Below, piece by piece: positions 6,426 to 9,460 of a DNA stretch of 9,460 nucleotides (the stretch's first letter is position 1; each line of letters begins with the position of its first letter). The notes beneath the pieces are model-generated. The model saw nothing but the letters and a program-made list of their open reading frames with translations, had not been told where the DNA came from and made no database searches. Source of the stretch: Atribacterota bacterium. Its GTDB lineage: Bacteria; Atribacterota; Phoenicimicrobiia; Phoenicimicrobiales; Phoenicimicrobiaceae. The DNA lies in contig JAUVOA010000041.1 of the NCBI GenBank assembly GCA_030599445.1, positions 1 through 9,460 on the forward strand. Reading direction: 5' to 3'. Both the position numbers and the translations under genes were made by a program.

Positions 6426-8308
6426 AAAAGATAAATAATAAGCATTATAGTTATGCCGGCAATATTTTACGAGTTAATCTTACCAATGGTAAAATATGGA
6501 CTGAACCGACAGAAAAATATGCTAACAGATGGATAGGTGGCAGAGCTATAAATACATGGATACTTTTAAATGAGTTAAATCCTGAGGTAAAATGGTATGA
6601 TCCTCAAAATTTACTCACTTTTGGTGTTGGTGTATTGGTAGGTACTCTTGCCCCGGGAGCATGCAGGGTATCAGTTGATTCCAAAAACGCTTTTAATAAT
6701 GGTATAGGTTCAGCTAACGTGGGAGGTTTTTTTGGTGCTGAACTAAAATTTGCAGGATTTGACAATATAGTAATAAGCGGAAAAGCTAAAAGCCCTGTTT
6801 ACATTTGGATATGTAATAAAAATGTTGAAATAAGGGATGCTGCTTATATATGGGGGAAAACTACCTGGGAAACAGAAAGGGGAATCCGTAAAAATTTAAA
6901 AGATGAACAAATTAGAGTTGCAGCCATAGGACTAGCAGGAGAAAATTTAGTTCATTCTGCTTGTATTATTACAGATAGAGGATGTGCTGCTGGTGGTTCA
7001 GGCTGCGGAGCTGTTATGGGCTCAAAAAATCTTAAAGCTATAGCAGTTCGAGGAAAGAGAAGTAGTGAGGTCGCTCAACCTGATAGATTTATGATTGCTG
7101 TGGATAAAGAGATGTGCAAAATAAATAAATTGCAATTAATTAAAGAAATTCGAGAAAAAGGCTATTATGGTGCAATGGGAGGACGATTAGATTCTCCTTC
7201 CTGGGAACAGGGATATAGACCGATTAGAAATGGACAAGATGAACATTGGGGCAAAGATAAAATTGCAAAAATTGCTGAACAAGAAATAAAAAAATACCGA
7301 GAAGGTACTGTTTCGTGTTTTAGTTGTCCTATTTCATGCAAACCTTGGATGGATATTAAAGGTGGAATATATAAGATACAAGGAGAAGGGTGGTGGAATA
7401 ATTCTGCAAATTCTTATTGCACAAAAATTGACAAGACAAACATACAAGCAGCAATATATGCACATTTATTGACAAATCAATTAGGTTTGGATGGAGACAA
7501 TGCTGCCCAGGCGATTTCCTGGGCTTTTGAATGTTACGAAAAAGGGTTAATAACTAAGAAGGAGACCGATGGACTTGAATTAGTGTGGGGAAATTGCCAA
7601 GCTATGATAGAAATGCTTAAAAAATTAGCTTATAGAAAAGGCTTTGGGAATTTTCTCGCAGATGGGGCCATAAAGGCAGCGGAAAAATTGGGTAAGAATT
7701 CTGAAAAATTTGTAATTCATGTTAAAGGACAGGATTCTTTGGACGGAATTCGAATTAATAAAGGATGGGGATTTGGGATTATTTTATCTCCTGTCGCAGG
7801 AAGACATTTACGGGGCAGTTTGAATGGTTTTTGGCTAAGAAGTGATCGACCTATTAATTCATATGAAAACGTGCCAGAGGATCTATATTATAATCAGAAA
7901 AAAAAGGCTGTCCAAGATATATTAGGGTTATGTAGTTATGTATATGGGCAGACCGTAGATGACTGGGTTGAATTATTTTCCAGTGCGACAGGAAGATTAC
8001 TTTCTAAAGACGAGTTATTGCATATTGGATTACAAACACATAATTTAGAAAAAGCTTTTAATACTATTCATGCAGGGTTTGACAGAAATGATGATTATCC
8101 ATGTGAACGATATTATAATGAACCTGTTAAATCAGGACCCTATAAAGGAGAGCGTATTGACCACGATATATGGGATAGGATGTTAGATACTATTTATAGA
8201 TTACACGGATGGGATATAGAGACTAGTTGGCAAACTCGAAAAGGACTTAATAAAATTGGCTTGAATGATGTTGCTGATAAATTAAAAAAAGAAAATAGAT
8301 TAAAATAA
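6422..8308 (+). CDS. aor: tungsten-type aldehyde:ferredoxin oxidoreductase family protein
   Basis: Family members oxidise aldehydes to acids (or run related low-potential reactions) at a bis-pterin tungsten or molybdenum centre, passing electrons through one [4Fe-4S] cluster. The 628 residues fit the family (about 600-630). The N-terminal pterin domain has YAGNILRVNLTNGK, WIGGRAINTW, SANVGGFFGAELKFAG and GAVMGSKNLKAIAVRG (196-211). Cluster ligands are C299-x2-C302-x3-C306 and C504, matching the spacing in Pyrococcus furiosus AOR (C288, C291, C295, C494). Pterin motifs are NQLGLD (352-357) and DILGLC (499-504). H462 in AGRHLRG is a likely equivalent of the catalytic histidine, and E322 in GEGWW possibly that of the active-site glutamate. 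The stretch RGCAAGGSGCG (186-196) and the tryptophan-rich GEGWWNNSANSY differ from classical AOR, so the substrate may not be a simple aldehyde. AAGGGG lies upstream of the ATG. The enzyme needs tungsten or molybdenum pterin cofactor made elsewhere. Confidence 0.92.
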   Translation: MKKINNKHYSYAGNILRVNLTNGKIWTEPTEKYANRWIGGRAINTWILLNELNPEVKWYDPQNLLTFGVGVLVGTLAPGACRVSVDSKNAFNNGIGSANVGGFFGAELKFAGFDNIVISGKAKSPVYIWICNKNVEIRDAAYIWGKTTWETERGIRKNLKDEQIRVAAIGLAGENLVHSACIITDRGCAAGGSGCGAVMGSKNLKAIAVRGKRSSEVAQPDRFMIAVDKEMCKINKLQLIKEIREKGYYGAMGGRLDSPSWEQGYRPIRNGQDEHWGKDKIAKIAEQEIKKYREGTVSCFSCPISCKPWMDIKGGIYKIQGEGWWNNSANSYCTKIDKTNIQAAIYAHLLTNQLGLDGDNAAQAISWAFECYEKGLITKKETDGLELVWGNCQAMIEMLKKLAYRKGFGNFLADGAIKAAEKLGKNSEKFVIHVKGQDSLDGIRINKGWGFGIILSPVAGRHLRGSLNGFWLRSDRPINSYENVPEDLYYNQKKKAVQDILGLCSYVYGQTVDDWVELFSSATGRLLSKDELLHIGLQTHNLEKAFNTIHAGFDRNDDYPCERYYNEPVKSGPYKGERIDHDIWDRMLDTIYRLHGWDIETSWQTRKGLNKIGLNDVADKLKKENRLK

Positions 8309-8513
8309 TGACTGTAATAATTTAGATTACTAACTTAAATTGATTAACCAGTCGAATAAAATAATTATTTTAAAAATTGCTAATAATAGAAAGAAAAAAA
8401 TATTTTATAAAAAAATTAAAAAATGATAAACTAAAAGTAATTAAATGGTTGTTAAAAATAACACATTTAATAAAAATAAAATATAAAGAAATAAATATAA
8501 AGAGGGTGGTTTT
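8309..8513. other. AT-rich gap before the molybdenum enzyme gene, with a small inverted repeat
   Basis: No gene is seen in this 205-base stretch. TGTTA-AAAA-TAACA at 8450-8463 is a perfect 5-bp-arm inverted repeat 50 bases before the next start and could be an operator. A weak promoter-like pair is TTGCTA (8377-8382) and TATTTT (8401-8406), spacing 18. There is no convincing intrinsic terminator after the oxidoreductase gene, so read-through into the next gene is possible. Confidence 0.4.
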
Positions 8514-9460
8514 GTGGAAAAGCAGCAGTTTGAATTTATAGGTAAAAGGTTTGATATCAAAAATATTGGCAAAGTAACTGGCGAAGAAATTTATTCTTGT
8601 GATGTAAATATTCCCGGCCAATTATGTGCGGTAGTTCTGCGTAGCCCTTACCCCCATGCTGAGATTAAAAAGATTGATTATACGGAAGCAGAAAGAATGG
8701 GAGCTATTTGTATCGGTCCTGATGATGTACCGAATACTTTATACAATGAACGAATAGTTAGCATCCCCGATAAGACCTATCGCGATAGAACGGTTTTGCC
8801 TAAAGACAAGGTTCGTCACGTAGGGGAAGCAGTGGCTGCCTGTGCTGCAGAAACTGAAGGAAAAACCTTTTCAGCCCTGAAAAAAATAAAAATAGAATGG
8901 GGTAAGAAGTGGGGACCACTCATAAATCTTGAAGAGGCTATGGAGGCAGATGCACCCCAGATATATGATCATGTTTACCTGGGAGAAGAAAGGGTAGATA
9001 CCAAGAAAAATATAGCCTGCGAGCGAGATGTTGAGGTTGGCGATATTGAGGAAGGCTTTAAAGAAGCAGATGTAATTGTAGAGAGAACATTTAGTACCCA
9101 GAGGATTTATCACATGCAATTGGAAACCAAATCTGCGGTGTGTGTTCCGGAAGCTGACGGAGGGATTACAGTTTGGACAACATCTCAAGGAATTCATAAT
9201 GTACGCATCCTCTTAGGTAATATCTTTAACATCCCTCTTAATAAAGTAAATGTTAAAAGAATTACTCTGGGAGGTTCTTTCGGTTCAAGTATTCAGATGA
9301 ATTCAATTACTCCCATTTGTGTTGCCTTGGCCTTAAAAGCAAAAAGACCGGTGAAATTGGTGACCACCAGAGAAGAAGACATTTATGACCATTCAAAATA
9401 TCCCCTGAAGACCATCTTGAAAATTGGTGCTAAAAAAGACGGAACATTAACAGCCGCCCA
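8514..9460 (+). CDS. xanthine dehydrogenase family molybdopterin-binding subunit, N-terminal part (3' end outside window)
   Basis: The open frame runs from GTG at 8514 to the window edge, 315 codons without a stop. GAGGGTGG at 8502-8509 gives a good ribosome-binding site. The product is the N-terminal part of the large Mo subunit of xanthine dehydrogenase/aldehyde oxidase-type hydroxylases (whole chains are usually about 750-800 residues). The start resembles the first alpha/beta hammerhead domain: IGKVTGEEIYSCDVNIPGQL, then VLRSPYPHAEI and VRHVGEAVAACAAET (100-114). The molybdopterin domain follows with YHMQLETKSAV (199-209, family HxxLE), WTTSQGIHNVR and GGSFGSS (253-259) in place of the common GGGFGGK. 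The catalytic glutamate region lies beyond the window. FAD and [2Fe-2S] subunits are not upstream, so they must lie downstream or elsewhere. The substrate (purine, aldehyde, aromatic or N-heterocycle) is unknown. Five CTG leucine codons here contrast with none in livF. Confidence 0.9.
   Translation, partial: MEKQQFEFIGKRFDIKNIGKVTGEEIYSCDVNIPGQLCAVVLRSPYPHAEIKKIDYTEAERMGAICIGPDDVPNTLYNERIVSIPDKTYRDRTVLPKDKVRHVGEAVAACAAETEGKTFSALKKIKIEWGKKWGPLINLEEAMEADAPQIYDHVYLGEERVDTKKNIACERDVEVGDIEEGFKEADVIVERTFSTQRIYHMQLETKSAVCVPEADGGITVWTTSQGIHNVRILLGNIFNIPLNKVNVKRITLGGSFGSSIQMNSITPICVALALKAKRPVKLVTTREEDIYDHSKYPLKTILKIGAKKDGTLTAA

Noticed and set aside
6248..6445. 65-codon minus-strand frame across the Fe-S protein gene
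   Set aside because: It is antisense to the cysteine-motif gene, whose coding sense is clear; its hydrophobic look is a by-product of AT-rich antisense translation.
8310..8353. GACTG/CAGTC arms as a terminator after the AOR gene
   Set aside because: Five-bp arms enclose a 34-base loop with no T-tract after them; too weak to call.
8357..8372. Perfect palindrome TAAAATAATTATTTTA after the AOR gene
   Set aside because: It consists only of A and T in very AT-rich DNA, with no GC stem to act as a terminator; likely chance.
8449..8464. Rex-type redox operator
   Set aside because: The arms TTGTTA and TAACAC are four bases closer together than in the Rex consensus, so it does not fit that site.
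8370..8621. 83-codon minus-strand frame over the gap and the Mo-subunit start
   Set aside because: Low-complexity F/I/K/N-rich translation; it overlaps the Mo-subunit N-terminus, which has homology and a good ribosome-binding site on the + strand.
8871..9197. 108-codon minus-strand frame inside the Mo-subunit gene
   Set aside because: It is antisense to a conserved XDH-family region and has no recognisable domain.
1..9460. CRISPR arrays, tRNA or rRNA genes, insertion sequences, Mo/W cofactor riboswitch
   Set aside because: No regularly spaced repeats, cloverleaf-like segments, transposase frames or GC-rich structured leaders were seen.

Overview
The window is AT-rich DNA (hand counts of 60-base lines give about 25 to 43% G+C, with one line of 52% near the right end). 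Every supported gene lies on the + strand. The gene set is anaerobic and ferredoxin-based: an ADP-forming acyl-CoA synthetase, a tungsten-type aldehyde:ferredoxin oxidoreductase with its own small Fe-S protein, and a xanthine-dehydrogenase-family molybdenum subunit. A periplasmic-type binding protein with an ordinary signal peptide feeds an ABC importer. This suits an anaerobic fermentative bacterium such as a member of Atribacterota, a clostridial lineage or a similar subsurface group. The lineage is inferred from gene style only, because no rRNA or marker gene is present.

Layout, left to right. (1) Positions 1-472 hold the last 156 residues of the ATP-grasp part of an ADP-forming acetate/acyl-CoA ligase, cut by the window edge. 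(2) A gene-free stretch of about 400 bases carries a 19-bp inverted repeat, AATGGAA-N5-TTCCATT, and repeated TTCCAT half-sites near the next start; it is probably the control region of the transporter operon. (3) Positions 893-5889 hold a complete branched-chain-amino-acid-type (HAAT/LIV) ABC importer in the order livG-livF-livM-livH-binding protein, closed by a strong intrinsic terminator at 5961-6013. The binding-protein gene has an unusual leader: two strong Shine-Dalgarno sequences without a usable start codon, then a 17-bp hairpin directly before the ATG. (4) Positions 6174-8308 hold a two-gene unit, a small two-motif Fe-S protein whose stop codon overlaps the start of an aldehyde:ferredoxin oxidoreductase (ATGA overlap). 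(5) After a 205-base AT-rich gap, a molybdopterin-binding subunit of the xanthine dehydrogenase family starts at 8514 (GTG) and runs off the right end; it is richer in G+C and uses leucine codons differently from the genes before it.

Working model (inference): the importer brings in an amino acid or related organic compound. Its breakdown yields an aldehyde that the W/Mo oxidoreductases oxidise, passing electrons to ferredoxin, and the ADP-forming ligase recovers ATP from the acyl-CoA. The substrate cannot be named from sequence. The most unusual details are the binding-protein leader, the non-canonical ABC signature of LivG (LSQAD), the reversed operon order, and the very short Fe-S partner of the oxidoreductase. 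None of these alone establishes a new system.
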